From Scytalidium lignicola (taxonomy: Eukaryota; Ascomycota; Leotiomycetes), in the NCBI GenBank assembly GCA_002812745.2, contig NCSJ02000182.1:21169-85168 (forward strand): 64,000 nucleotides of DNA. Direction: 5' to 3'. Shown here piece after piece: positions 24,550-36,800 of the stretch. The notes under the pieces were generated by a model. The model was given only the letters and a program-made list of their open reading frames with translations. It ran no database searches and had not been told where the DNA came from. Within the stretch, counting starts at the first letter, position 1. The number at the start of each line of letters is the position of its first letter. The position numbers and the translations under genes were made by a program.

Positions 24550-25586
24550 AGGGGCTTGTTTTTGACGGTATTGGCAAAAGTTTAGAATAGGGAATGTATA
24601 TATTGTAATTGATAGCTATAAAAAATATAAGCACTTCGGTTTTCTAGAGTATACCACCCGGACTTGTGAGAAAATAGTGCCTCTTAGTTACCGATTAAAG
24701 CAACGCTGGCTTGTACCGGTAGTTCTCATATCTAAGCTCATCTGAACTACTTTAAGCTGCAAGGCTATTCACGAATTATGAAGGTCTAAGTGCGAGAATA
24801 ACCTACAAAGAGAAGAGCATGGGTTCGTGATAGGAGCCCACAGAGAGCACTAACTTACGCATTACCTGCTGGATCGACCCTCACAGCCGTCTTTACTACT
24901 TAAGTCCAGCCGCTCGTCATAAACGGGAATCTAGTACGTCTCTGCCTAGACAGACAGCCTCGGACCCGAGTGCATCACCAAGTCTCCGAAGAGGTAGCAT
25001 TCACAATAAGGAAGCCCACCCCTTTTACAAGGAAACATGGTCTTTGCCAATGAAAAGTACCGTGCCCGTTAGCGATATAGAGTGATAACGCGTCGTCCGC
25101 GTCAACAGGTGTATTTTCTCCATAGCCCCCCTCAGCACAGCCATACCGTATTATCTCAAATTCCTCGGTTTTGAGCTATGTAACGCTGTGCATACAAAAT
25201 TGTCAGCACTAGCCGTAAATCATCGCTACACAAACTGTATAGCATTAGACAATATCCTCCACAGGTATAGCTCAAAACCGAGGAATTTGAGATAATACGG
25301 TATGGCGCTACACTTTGCCGCGCGTTAGTGCATCTCATACTTGAGCAGATCCCTACCATAAGGTATGATGACATATCAATAAATCATGTTAAAGTGTATT
25401 AATCAAGATGTTCAGACTTCTTTTGAGTTTTCAGTGTAATTACAGTTTCAATTTCTCCGACTCACTTTGATTCTTTTTCTTGTCACTCATTTATATATTA
25501 TTAAAATTTCATTGCGGTGTTTAGTGATGTTCAAGTCAAAAGTGGGAAACGATGCCTCCATCCACCATTAACGGCAGAGCTCAGAT
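24550..25586. other. Intergenic, contains an inverted-repeat element
   Basis: No coding signal. The only structure is the 40-bp inverted repeat pair described separately. Confidence 0.5.
25140..25306. repeat. Small element with 40-bp perfect terminal inverted repeats
   Basis: The left arm 25140-25179 (GCCATACCGTATTATCTC...) and the right arm 25267-25306 are exact reverse complements over 40 bases, with an 87-base interior. The whole could fold into a long hairpin. The size and the exact arms suggest a MITE-like non-autonomous DNA transposon or a recent inverted duplication. I see no clear target-site duplication and the interior encodes nothing. Confidence 0.75.
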
Positions 25587-27588
25587 ATGGAAACCAGTAA
25601 CCTCATCCAACCACCAAGACTTTCCACAAATGATCCTCCTCAACATATATTAAATGATATAGAATTAAACTACATAAAATCTTCACCAGTATCATGGAGC
25701 TCTCTTCCTCGAAAATCCGAACTAGCCATTCTTTTTCTTTGCCGATTTGTCGATTTTTTGCACGTCGCTTCCTTACAGCCATATCTGTTTTACCAACTCA
25801 AGAGTTTTGACCCCTCACTATCTGATTCTGCGCTCTCATCTCAAGTCGGAATACTGCAGGGCAGTTTTACCGGCGCACAGGTGATGACGGCGATGTTGTG
25901 GGGGAGAGTTGCTGATTCGAGCGTTGGTGGGCGGAAACTAGTTCTCCTTATTGGATTGGGAGGGACGGCCATTTCTTGTCTGGGTTATGGTTTTGCGACA
26001 TCTTTTTCTCAGGCCGTGTTTTGGCGTGTATATAGTGGAGCTATTAACGGGATGGTGGGTATAATGTAAGTGTTTGGGCATCATATTATTTCTTTGTTAA
26101 AATATCTTTAGGGCTAACTATGAGTTAGACGAACAATGATTGGGGAACTGATAACAGAAAAGAAATATCAATCACGGGCATTCTTAATATTGCCCATGAG
26201 CTTCAATGTTGCGGGTATTTTAGGCCCAGGTATGAGAAAAGATCCGAGAGTTTCTTATTGATGCTGATTATTTAGTCATGGGGGGACTATTGGCAGATCC
26301 TACAAATACACTTCCGGGTTTGTTTGGTAATGGCGCTATTTTTAATTCACATCTGATGCAAAGTTATCCATATGCGTTACCAAATATTATAAACACTGTT
26401 TTCCTCATGACTGCTTTTTTCACTGTATTCTTTGGGCTTCAAGAGGTGAGCCTCGATATCTGATGTCTGGTATGTTGATAACTAACTTCTAGTAGACGCT
26501 TAAAGAGCGACAGGGTGAGTTTGATTTAGGCCTTTATCTAGCAAAGAAGATTTCAGCTTTCATCTCTTGTTCAAAATCAAAGAAGTATAGTCCTTTGAAT
26601 CCTGAAAATGCATCCGATATAAGAACTGTTTCAGAAGAAACTTTCAAAATCAAACCGACCTTTCAATATTCAAACAATAAACTTCCATTTCGACGTATTT
26701 GGATTCCAAATGTTGTTTTCACTCTCGCTACTATTACTCTCTTTGAATTCCAGTTAGGGTGGGTTATAAGAGTCCATAGTTTCACGGATAGTCTAGTTGA
26801 CTGAAATTTACAGGGCATTTACCAACCTCTGGTCACTTTTCCTCTCGACACCTCGTCCATCCCCTTCGGACCTCACATCACACCCCACATCTCTTCCATT
26901 TGTCTTTATAGGCGGTCTCGGTATGCCAGCTTCCACTGTAGGATTCGCAACCTCCATTCTCGGCCTTTTGGGCATGACTCTGCAGTTTTCTCTTTATCCA
27001 CACATCAATTCCCGTCTAGGGACACTCCGCTCTCTTCAATATTTTCTCACTCTCTTCCCACTTGCCTACTTTCTGGCTCCATACCTTGCAGTTCTTTCCT
27101 CAACAACTATCTCTCCCGCTGCATCTGCTGGCATTTTCATCTGGATTGGTATTACTCTAGTCTTATTTCTACAGGTGACGGCTCGAACTTTCACATTACC
27201 GGCGACGATTATCCTACTCAATAACTGCTCGCCACATCCTAGCGTCTTAGGTACGGTTCATGGAGTTGGTCAGAGTATCTCAGCTGCTTCCAGGACAATA
27301 GGGCCTCTTGTGAGTAGTTGGTTGTACGGGACAGGACTCGAGATAGGAGTTATCGGTCTTGCATGGTGGGGCACAGCACTTGTCGCTGTAGTAGGCTGTG
27401 TAGTAGCGATTTTTATCTACGAGAGGAGCGGGCATGAAATACTTTTGGAGGGAGAGGAAGAGAGAGATAATGTTGAAATGGAAGGATTATTAAATACGTG
27501 GAGTGAGGAAAATAACGAAGGTAGAGATTCGATAGATTTAGCACCGGGGAGGCTAACATTGAGTTTGGAGAGAAATAAGAGGGAATAG
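25587..27588 (+). CDS. MFS multidrug-type transporter (ZIFL-like fungal clade)
   Basis: Five exons, 25587-26065, 26129-26229, 26276-26445, 26496-26758 and 26814-27588, have consistent phases and give 595 residues. N-terminal landmarks are ELAILFLCRFVDFLHVASLQPYLFYQLKSFDP, LQGSFTGAQVMTAMLWGRVADSSVGGRK (MFS motif A) and INGMVGIIRTMIGELI. The second half, after a cytosolic loop (residues about 285-350), has GGLGMPASTVGFATSILGLLGM and NNCSPHPSVLGTVHGVGQSISAASRTIGP. This clade is related to plant zinc-induced-facilitator-like carriers and to fungal toxin or drug exporters. The substrate cannot be read from sequence. An acidic C-terminal tail is probably cytosolic. Introns are 46-63 nt. Confidence 0.85.
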
Positions 27589-28427
27589 GACAAAGGGGGC
27601 ATGGCGTAAATAAGGCATAGTTAGAGAAACTTAGGATATTTTACTTATTGAGAGATTAAATAGGAGGATGTTTAGTCGGCTTGTTATTTCTATTTGCTGT
27701 CACAGGAAGTTGGAGAGAAAGTTACATGCGTCATATAGGGGTTACGTGGTGCTAGTAAAGCTTATCCCCTCGGCGATCACTCAGTTAAGCTCACAGGCAA
27801 AACTCTACGCCCCCAAATATTATCCACCCAAAACCTCCCTTTCACCAGTCACACATCATAGAGACTTAAGGCAACTACACTAAAAATGGTAAAATAGCAT
27901 GGTGGGGCCCGAGGGAATAAGACGGCTCCCACAGTTTTTATTTCTAGATGTTCTTACGGCCGAATCACACAAAATCTTTTTAGTAGCGTACTGGACAGTA
28001 CGCATACCAGGTCGGTGATTCGCCCGCGACATATAATATCATAGGGGTAGATTGATAAATTTTTGGATCACTAATCCTTTGGATCACTAATCTTTTGGAG
28101 TAATATCCTTCTGCTTGTGAAGAGATGGTAGATACGTCCGTACTGTACTTGCATCTTCGAAGCTGCCAAGTGCATCCGTATCCATACTATAATCCCATTA
28201 AAATAGCATCGGCCGTAAAAGGACTTAAAAGGACTTAACACTGTGGATTAGCAGGCCCTGAAGTAGTGATGGTCAATCATGCCACGAAATTGGCACTGCG
28301 GAGTTCTCTGAGCCCCCATTAGCTTGGTTTTAATATGCAGTGAAGGATGAGTTGTAAAATATATAACTGCTCAACCACCTTTGCAATTGATAGTCATGTA
28401 GTCAACAATTACTTTTACTGAAGCGAA
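27589..28427. other. Intergenic, no gene seen
   Basis: No coding signal. GGATCACTAATC(C/T)TTTGGA is locally duplicated at about 28066-28098. Confidence 0.45.
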
Positions 28428-29202
28428 ATGCATTATCAGAATATCGCCTTTTTCNTTTTTTCTGTTGGGGGGAGCTCTTGCTCAGACTCCTCAGGGAATC
28501 ACTCCGGCTACAAGCAAGCCACTTAATGCTGAATACAGCGGAAATACTACATTCACCCCAGGCCAACTCCTAACAACAGCTCGTAAGTACATACTATATA
28601 ATATCTTGTCTGACTTTATAAGAGTGTAAGCTAATATTTGATTCAAAGTGGTGGCTACTCAGCCGTCTGTTTCCAGCTACCAGGTTTTGAATGGCACCTT
28701 TACACTTCTCATGATGGACCCTGATGGATCATATAATGGCAGTGCTACTAAGGTCTTACACTGGCTTCAAACAGACTTGACTGTCTCCGATATACCATTG
28801 AACCAGACATTCCCTCTAGAGAACTCACAGAATATCTCCGCACTCGCTCCCTACTATCCCCCTTCACCTCCACTAGAAAATCCACCTCATCCTCACCATT
28901 ACACCCTGCTCCTGTTTTCTCAGCCAAACGGTACACCGTTGAAGATTTCAAGTGATTTAAACACAACCTTGACATATCGAGTTGGATTCAATCTAACAAG
29001 CTTCGTCCAAAATACCAGAGTCGGCCAACTCGTTACAGCAACTTTCTTCGACTTGGTCAATACTACTTCAACAACAACCAACAGCAGTACTACAACATCT
29101 TCTTCCCCTCCAACTTCTACGCCAAACTCTGCAATAACCTTGGGGTCTTCGTCTGCCTGGTTCTTACTTTCCTCTCTCTTTTTTGGATTTATTCTTTCTT
29201 AA
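28428..29202 (+). CDS. Secreted PEBP-like (phosphatidylethanolamine-binding) protein, probably GPI-anchored
   Basis: Exon 1 is 28428-28582 and exon 2 is 28649-29202. The two sum to 709 nt, one more than a multiple of three. Counting out the single N at 28455, in a T run, makes the frame continuous over 235 residues. The N-terminus is then MHYQNIAFF followed by LLGGALA/QTPQG, a clean signal peptide. PEBP landmarks are FTLLMMDPDGSYNGS (ligand-site DPD motif), VLHWLQTDL, YYPPSPPLENPPHPHHYTLLLFSQP and VGFNLTSFVQ. The C-terminus is Ser/Thr-rich, then hydrophobic (AWFLLSSLFFGFILS), as for a GPI signal. Such fungal proteins sit on the cell surface or in the wall; their ligand is unknown. The apparent frameshift is probably a sequencing artefact. 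Confidence 0.75.
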
Positions 29203-30168
29203 GCTTTCAGGTTCGGGAGTGTATCCATCAATAGCGAAATGTATTATCTTAGTTCTGTTTCCATTTTAGAGAGGAATAAAATAGATGGATCTCACTGGAG
29301 ATATTTCGTTGCAGAATAACCTTGTTGTTAACCTACAAACTATGTTTAACATTTTGTTAAATTCATTTTCTTCTTATATAATATCATGTTTCACTCTGTC
29401 TTGTTCAAATCAATATGTTTTAAAGTCCTTACTAAAATCAAACTATACTGATCTCATATCATAGTCTCATGTTAGCGGTAGAGTTGAAAACTGATACTAA
29501 AAGCATGCGGTGAATAATGATGAATAGCTGCTTAAGTGTCATTATGATACATTTGAGATGAATATCCTCATGAAAAGCAAGTCAATTACTGTTACGATAT
29601 GCTAGTGTTTTAATTCAAATAATTTAACCAGATTATAATCTTTAGTACCGCATGTAAATTCTAGAAAAGCTTGTGTGTTGTAATTACTTTGGATTNAAAA
29701 TGCTTCAAGTATTGCTTTCTGGAAAGGTATCTCTTAAGGTAACAATATCTAAGAGCGAGAACAATATGGAGACTGTACAAGAAATAAAGTATACACACAG
29801 TACCAAAGCAGATTGATGAATCATTGTATGAAGAGATGAAGAGTGGCGATATCGTGTATGGGAATAATGTTCTTTGAACCATTTAGTGATATCTAACACG
29901 TTTAGCACGAATTCTTTAAGCAACTGCAATACAATTAAGTAAAAATGTAGCTTAATTTGCTCTAATTCAAAAAGAAGTGATATATCTCATAAGTAAGTGG
30001 TATATTGGACATGAATTTTCATAAACACCGCTGATTCACACCCTATATACCACCCACTAGTGACCCAAAATCTAACACCACGCCTCCAGAACAGAAATAG
30101 AAAGTCGTCATAGCCTGCGCTACACAACTAGGGATTGTGTGATCAAGTATAGCGAATGTAAGCCGAAT
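29203..30168. other. Intergenic, no gene seen
   Basis: AT-rich, no coding signal. An N lies at 29696 beside an A run. Confidence 0.45.
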
Positions 30169-30634
30169 TTAGACAGATGTGGGGAGGCCAAGAGTAACAG
30201 TGCTGGTAACAGTAGCAGTGAAGACTGGTGTTGGGAGCGTGGTGGTGGTTCCGCTAACGCCAATACAGGCGCAGGCAGAGGAGTAGCGATCAAAGCCGGA
30301 ACAGGCCGAGGCGTATGTTGGGATACTCACAGTAACAACGACTGTGGAGGTGGTAGTCCTATAGAGCATTAGGCATGTTACTACAAGTATCGCTTGGAGA
30401 AGCTTACGAAACATCCGGAGTTGCAGTGGCAACGAAGTAAGCTGAACAGTCTGCAGTACCGGGGACAGATGGGAATGCGGATGCGCGGATGGCTATATGT
30501 GTCAATCTCAAAGAGCATCAAAACCAGGAGCTGATTTCCTTACCCCGGAGGCAGTTGTCGGCATTGCATACAGCTGTCGCAGCTCCGTTAACCGCAGTGA
30601 TGGCAGTGACGAGCAAGAGGGTGAAGGCCTTCAT
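30169..30634 (-). CDS. Small secreted Thr-rich protein
   Basis: Three exons on the minus strand, 30544-30634, 30408-30492 and 30169-30358, have consistent phases and give 121 residues. A signal peptide (MKAFTLLLVTAITAVNG) is followed by the short motif CNADNCLRAIRASAFP, DCSAYF, a Thr/Val run (STTTSTVVVTVSIPTY), SACSGFDRYSSACACIGV and a final Thr/Val stretch. The pattern of NNCLRA, SACS...YSSACxCIGV with T/V linkers recurs in uncharacterised secreted proteins of filamentous ascomycetes. There are seven Cys in the mature protein. Related proteins are often longer and end in a Ser/Thr tail, so this one may be shortened at the C-terminus. Introns of 51 and 49 nt. Confidence 0.65.
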
Positions 30635-32265
30635 AATGAATGATATGAGGTTGTGTATTGTTGTATCGTCTTGGTCTTGACAAGAAATATTCAAAGTTGT
30701 GATGAAGAAATTTTCTCTTGGAAGAAACCTGTCTATTAAATGCAAAGTTACGATCTCAAATTTGAAATGATGTGGAAATTTCAACTGAAATATAACAAGC
30801 CACGACAAGCAGCAAAAGGGCAAATTCGATAGTTTCTAAATCATATTCTCTATCTAGCGTCTAGCCAGCCACGACGAGCAAGGTATGGCGAAAAACGCTT
30901 GGTCCACGGCCCCAATTTACTAATTTTTTTGTCGGTGCTTAGATCTAGACGGACCCAAAAGGCAAGAGTTCTCCACTAGTGAAAATATAAGACTCTCAGC
31001 TTCAACCGCCAAGTTTGTAGCACAAATAGAAAAAGGTAAATTATGAGCCACGTGTGAGGCAGCAGTGATTACAACGTATCTTCGATGGGACTGCCTTGGC
31101 TTTGCACTATTGAGTTGTCGTATTAAACAGAGCAGCAGGCGCGTAGCTTAGCTGGATTAAGCCTGCCCTACTGAGCCTCCTCGATGATGAAGAGCGCTGG
31201 TTGGTGGTAATTACTACTTGCGGCGGATTGGGGCTTGCTCTCCTACGCGCAAGGTTTAGCTCCTCAATAGTACGGTGCCACTAGTGATACCTAAGCCGCC
31301 GTAGTGCCTATCTTAGTGAGCAAGCAGTGCCATTCTTCTCGGAGCATCCAAAACCCTCCTGCTAATTCTTTCAGTAACACGCCGACGGCCAAAAGGTCAC
31401 GGGTCCATATCTGCCACGTAGGAATAGGATTTTTTACATGATCGAAGTTCTTGAACATCACAGAGTTGAAGTCGGGTCTATCCTTTTCATCGCGTGTGGC
31501 TTTGTGGCTGAAAACAATTCGAGTTAGCTGGTGGGCCTACCATTAAATATATCCATAAAGAACACAAACACTGTGATCGCCTTTATCATCTCAGTTAATC
31601 GCTTTCGCCTCAAGACAGGGGCACATTATTCGTCCGGATTAAGTTTCAGCTGAATACTGTAATAACCACTTGATAAGTGCGGCGTGGACCGGTAGGGCCT
31701 CGTTCTGTGCCTTGCATAATTCTAGGTTCTTGCATAAGCGCCTACAAAGGTCTAGGCCGTTCTAATCCTCATTATCTTAGAATAATATAGAATCCTCCGC
31801 GCACTCTTATTCTTTGTATGTGGATAAGAATGTAACGATACTCCCGGAGATGTCTATACTCCAAGAATCGCGCCCCAAGTGGTGCGATCTGTTTTTACTA
31901 CAACGGGGTATACTCTTCTCAAATGGAATCCTTAACATAGCTACTTACTGCTGTGAGAACTTCTGCTCAGTCTCCACTTCTACGAAGCCTTATAGCTTGC
32001 GGTAGCTATCATGGGGCTGCATCAGGTGAACTCTATGTTCAAATTTCCCTAAACTACTCTGTAACTTATTTGCAATTCTTGGGAAAGTATGTTCAGAATT
32101 AATCTCAACTAGTGTACTGCTAACGTGGGATAAGGTATGAATCCATCTACAAATGTTGAATGTACTAATTTTATTATTGGAGATGACTTAGTCTAGTAAG
32201 TCCGAGATTCCTGTAAGCTTATAGAAGATGAATACAGGCCTTCTTTTACTCTATTTAAAGAATAG
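30635..32265. other. Intergenic, no gene seen
   Basis: No coding signal in 1.6 kb. A tRNA-like D-arm at about 31141 does not extend into a tRNA. Confidence 0.45.
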
Positions 32266-32618
32266 AACCCTAATACTAAAGGCTCGTGCACGAACTTCAG
32301 TTACGTCAATAGTGCTAGGCGCTCTGTTTCTGTGAGTACAGTCACACCGTCAAGCCCAACGCACTCTGGCACTTGGCCAACCTGTTATGAATGGTATACA
32401 GTTGTCTCTGAGGATACCTGCTCGGCAATCAAAGCGGCATATAGTCTCTACTTCGACTTATTCTATGCATGGAATCTTGACATTAACGCCAATTATACGA
32501 ATCTCTACAGGTCGGAGATTCATATTGCGTAAATGGAACAGGTATTGTTGCAACAACAGTTTTGACTGGAACCTTGACTACTTCAACTGCCACTATTCAA
32601 CCACCTCTGCAGGAATAA
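32266..32618 (+). pseudogene. LysM-protein relic with frameshift
   Basis: An open stretch reads CTNFSYVNSARRS, a Ser/Thr/Pro linker, then CYEWYTVVSEDTCSAI and FYAWNLDINANYTNL. This is most of one chitin-binding LysM domain. Immediately after TNL the frame shifts by one base and continues as QVGDSYCVNGTGIVAT, the expected end of the domain, with TAA at 32616-32618. No start codon or signal peptide is found upstream (TAG at 32263). An intron ending at CTCTACAG is possible, but there is no donor that would leave the domain complete. I take this as a decayed fragment of a secreted LysM protein. Confidence 0.6.
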
Positions 32619-33074
32619 GACCAACTGCTCATTCAGTATGACCCCTTCAACTCTGTTTATGCGTTACTTTTAATGATGTTGACCAACTGTTCTACTAGCC
32701 CAACATGGTAGCTGGTTGTACAACCTTCTGTCTTGTTGTATCAGAAGGTTGTTGCGCTGATCTAGCAACCACATATCAAATTACACTAGACGAATTTTGT
32801 ACCTACATGATTATTTATTGCAATTAGTGTACATAACCTGCCAACAACAAGCAAAATATGCTACTCGTTACACCTGTAAAGGCGGGTTGCGTTGCATCCT
32901 GAAGGGAATACTATATGACAACCATGTCGTTTGAGCGGCCCCTTGTACTACCATGAAGATCAATAGACCAATGAGAAATAGTGGTAAGGAGCTGTACAGC
33001 AAAGCCCGTAATCTTTGGTGATACAGGCCACAAAAGCGTTACCTATAGAAGAACGGAAATCTAGCTATTGAAAG
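32619..33074. other. Intergenic between relics
   Basis: No readable domain. CAACCTTCTG...CAGAAGGTTG at about 32720-32751 is a small hairpin. Confidence 0.4.
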
Positions 33075-33302
33075 ATGTACAACAATAAAAAACAGGAATG
33101 TAGAAAGATATGCGTTTATTGTATAGACCATACGTGGATAGCCACAATACCAAAGGGTTCTACCGAGAACGTCGTGGTGGCAGTTTGCTGTCAATGTCAA
33201 GATGACTTCGAGCCGTGGATGGCTTGTGTGAGTGTAGATGGTTCGTTTGGTGATGATTGTTGTACCTGCCATTATAACTCTTCGGTTACTTCTGTAGCAT
33301 AA
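33075..33302 (+). pseudogene. Possible DUF3716-like Cys-rich fragment
   Basis: A 75-residue frame ends in CCQCQDDFEPWMACVSV, then DDCCTCHYNSS. The C-x2-C...C...C-x2-C-H-Y-N arrangement resembles the short DUF3716 domain of filamentous ascomycetes. The rest of such a protein is not seen around it, so it is either a fragment or one exon of an unresolved gene. Low confidence. Confidence 0.35.
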
Positions 33303-33847
33303 GGCCGGATATACTCCAGAAAACCTCCAACTTCACATACAACTGCTGGTTCTTCCAAGCTCCTGCAAATTCTTAGGAAATAATTCTTCTCTTCTGTTTG
33401 AGAAGCCAGACACCGTCAGTATTACCTATCTCATAAGTCACAGATTAGAGAACCGTCAAGTACGGGCAATTCTGACAAAAACAGCAGATAATATTTTGAA
33501 GTTGTCTATATATAAACAGTACTAGTAGTGGCTAAGTGTAACTTTTGCTCCTCCAGAAGAGAGTAGTCATCAATGTAAGATAATGACCAACAAAATGACA
33601 AAACATTATAATTAAAACGCTGTGAGCCGGCTTCCACGCTTCTGCCTCCAGCTCAAATGCTGGTGTTTGAATCTACATATATATATATCTATGCAATAAA
33701 ATCATAACGCCTATCGATCAGTGACTAGAAACAGGGTATAGCACCGTTGAAAACAAAGATTACTACAGTAATTTGAAACAAAGGAAATTTGTCACGAAAC
33801 CATTCTCTAATCTTTCCGAGTTTGAGATACGTCGATGTGAATTATTT
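33303..33847. other. Intergenic, 3' flank of the glycosyltransferase gene
   Basis: AT-rich, no coding signal. A short TATATATATAT tract lies near 33680. Confidence 0.45.
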
Positions 33848-36800
33848 TCATGGTTGGGACATCCTGTAATCCCGTACACTTATTGCTGGAGAACCCTGTA
33901 CAGTCGCTGATGTGGAAAATGTTGATAAATGCGACCTAGGTGGCTCCATATCTACTGAACTATATGAAGAAGGCGTCCTGTCGTAAGTTGGCCGTGGAAG
34001 TATCAATGAGGTGCGAGTGGGCAGCGTCTTCTCGAGTATTTCTTGCCTTAGACTAGACACGGCAGCACTGTCTCTAGTTCTCTCAGACTTAGGCAATTTG
34101 GTCTCCTCAGCGATGTCGGATTTCTCCTTGAAACGAGGATCCAGCCAGAAGTAGCTTTCATCATAACTTGATTTAATTTTAGACCCTCTCGATGGTAATA
34201 GTCTCAACGTGATACTCTGTATACTGCATTTTAGTTTCCAGTTAGAGGTTCGACGTGTCCTAGTCGATGGAAGTGGTCTAGTTATAACTCTGACACCACC
34301 GCTCTCTTCTTTCGAGGCCTCACGGGATCGGCTCGATGGTGGTGTTCTGGTCCTAGTACGGTAACTATTGCTTTGGTATTTACCAATCCATAGCATTTGT
34401 TCGTGTTCCCGAAGATAGCGATCGCTAGAGAAACTGTTCAGCACATTGGTTCGGCCCATCATCCCGAGACGACGACGTTGCTCAGTTTTTTCGTACATCC
34501 TCTTTGTGATCTCCTTTGCTTGTTCCGGAGTTGGATGGAGTGGCAACTTCGGGCGGTATCCTGGCTCATCGTCTGCATACTCGCTCCATTCATCGAGCAT
34601 GGCAAGAACATTGATCTGCGCTTTGGCAAGAGAGTAGGCATCGTTGGGAGCTACGACCGCGCTGAATCGTTTGTTGGTTACAGGATCAGTCACAACACGG
34701 AATGATGCGCCGACATCTGTACAAACTACTGGAACACCATTCAGAGCGGCTTCTCCCATAGCCAACGGCAGTCCTTCAGATACTGAAGAGTTCAGGAAAA
34801 TCCACTGCAAAGGTAATGTTAGCCTCATGCATGATATAAATTCGGCAAGTAGAGTACTCACAGCATCTTCGAGGACTTTAGTTGGGTTGCCCAGGCCTTT
34901 AAGGGACACATTATCGCGAAGTGACTTAGAAGCAATGATCTCTTGGCATTCCACAGAGTAAGTGGGGGCTTTTTCCATGTCTCCCCAGATTTCGAGCCGG
35001 TAGTCACTGAAACCCCAATGGTTGACAATAATATCGGCAGCCAAAACCGCAGTCTTAATATCTTTCACAAATCTGTTAAGAGGTTAAATTAATGTTTCTG
35101 CAAAACGAGACTGTAACTGTTTTGTAGCAAAGGTGCTAGCAGAGATATACATACCTGACATGAGAGAGCATAGAAACCGTCGGCAGCTTCGATTTAATCT
35201 TCTCAATAGGCTTGAATGAGTCCATATTCGCAATTCCATTGACTACTGGGTCAATCTTGCGAGCGAAGGTTCGGCGATGCCCAAGAGTGCCTTGGAATGT
35301 CCCTAACTCCACCTCCCACCCGGGATTAAAAAAATCTGCACATGGGAGCACAACATCCGCATGATGCAAAATAAGAGCACATGCAATACGCGAGATAGCC
35401 ATCAGAGCAGTACAGACGAACGGAGGGTCGAAAGACATCGCGGAAGATAAGAATACCGTCACTTCTCTCCAACTGATGCAATGGTCCCAGACATGAAGGG
35501 TGCAGTTGCGCTTGAGTTTGCAGAGAACACCATATGAGGCACCAGTAAAGTGATGAGACGCCTGAAATACATCAGGTATCTCGTCTGGAACCGGAACGGA
35601 AAATATGAATAAGTCTAAAGCAGTGGCACTAATTGTTAGTTTCGATTCGATGGATAAGGAATGAATTCTTGCTTACAGCGATGCCACATGTCTAATGCCA
35701 GATCGAGATGCAAGAGTGTTGGGCGTTCAGCATCCAACCACTCTGATATTGGCCTCGCATTTTCCACGTCTTCGGCTAGCCAGAGTTCCCGCCATGCTTT
35801 CTTCACAACGTCACTGTTCCAGACGTCACCCCAGTGTCGAGAAGACTGGAAAAAATCATTTAAGTCCACCAAGGCCTTAGAGGCTTCTTCAAGGTGCGTA
35901 TGATCGAGATGAATTGCTCGTGAGCATCGGACCAAAATGGTAAGAATAGGGATGAATCTTGTCACGATATCTTTCTTTAGCGTGTCATGAGATTTTTGTT
36001 GGATCTCTGAGTCGAGGCAACTTTGGAATACGCCATGAGTTGGAGTGAGGAAGTCCAGGCCCCACAAAGGCAGCATAGTGACTGACTGCACGTTTTCTTC
36101 GATCTGAAATCTGGGTACTCCAAAGTCATTCGCCGCTTCAGAGAGGACGTGCCACTTAACATTGCTGAGATTGTTGACCATGTCGCGGCGGCAGGCAGAG
36201 ACACCTCCACTTTCCATGGGCCAAGTGCCTGTATCCATGGCGAGCACATGGAGATCACTATTGATGTTACCTAGCTGGGTTTCTTGACCTCTAGTGTTGA
36301 TTCTTGCATCACCACCTTGGCCGAAGCTGTGTAAGTCGCTGATTTTATATGCAAGCATCGTCCACTGGCTAATCTCTAGTTCAATATCGACTCTTGCCAT
36401 GATGGTGTCAGCTTGAATATTGAGGTATTTTTCTGCCATCTCGAGGCGACCTTGGTCCCGGGCGTTCCAGTAAGGTTTCAGAACCGTGTCCGATCTCATT
36501 GCAATCTCATCAAGCCATCTTACAGTAACGGCATCAATATCTTTCTTTCCTTTCCATGACTTCCAGAGGTGAGTTCTAGCACGCGACGTTGATATTGGCT
36601 GCCAGCGGATATTACGGCCAAGCATGCGTGATATAAAGCTCGAACTCACGGAGTTAAATCCAAAGAGTGGATTGTCATTCCCGAGATTGCAGTTTTTCGG
36701 TTTTTGTAGCACTTTAAAGCAGTCGTTTAGTATCATCGAAGGAGTTGCTACTTCCTGACCATCAAGTGTCGTCGAAATGACTGGATGGAACTTGTGATCA

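Noticed and set aside
31130..31210. tRNA-like sequence with a GCTT/AAGC D-stem
   Set aside because: No anticodon or T stem can be formed after it.
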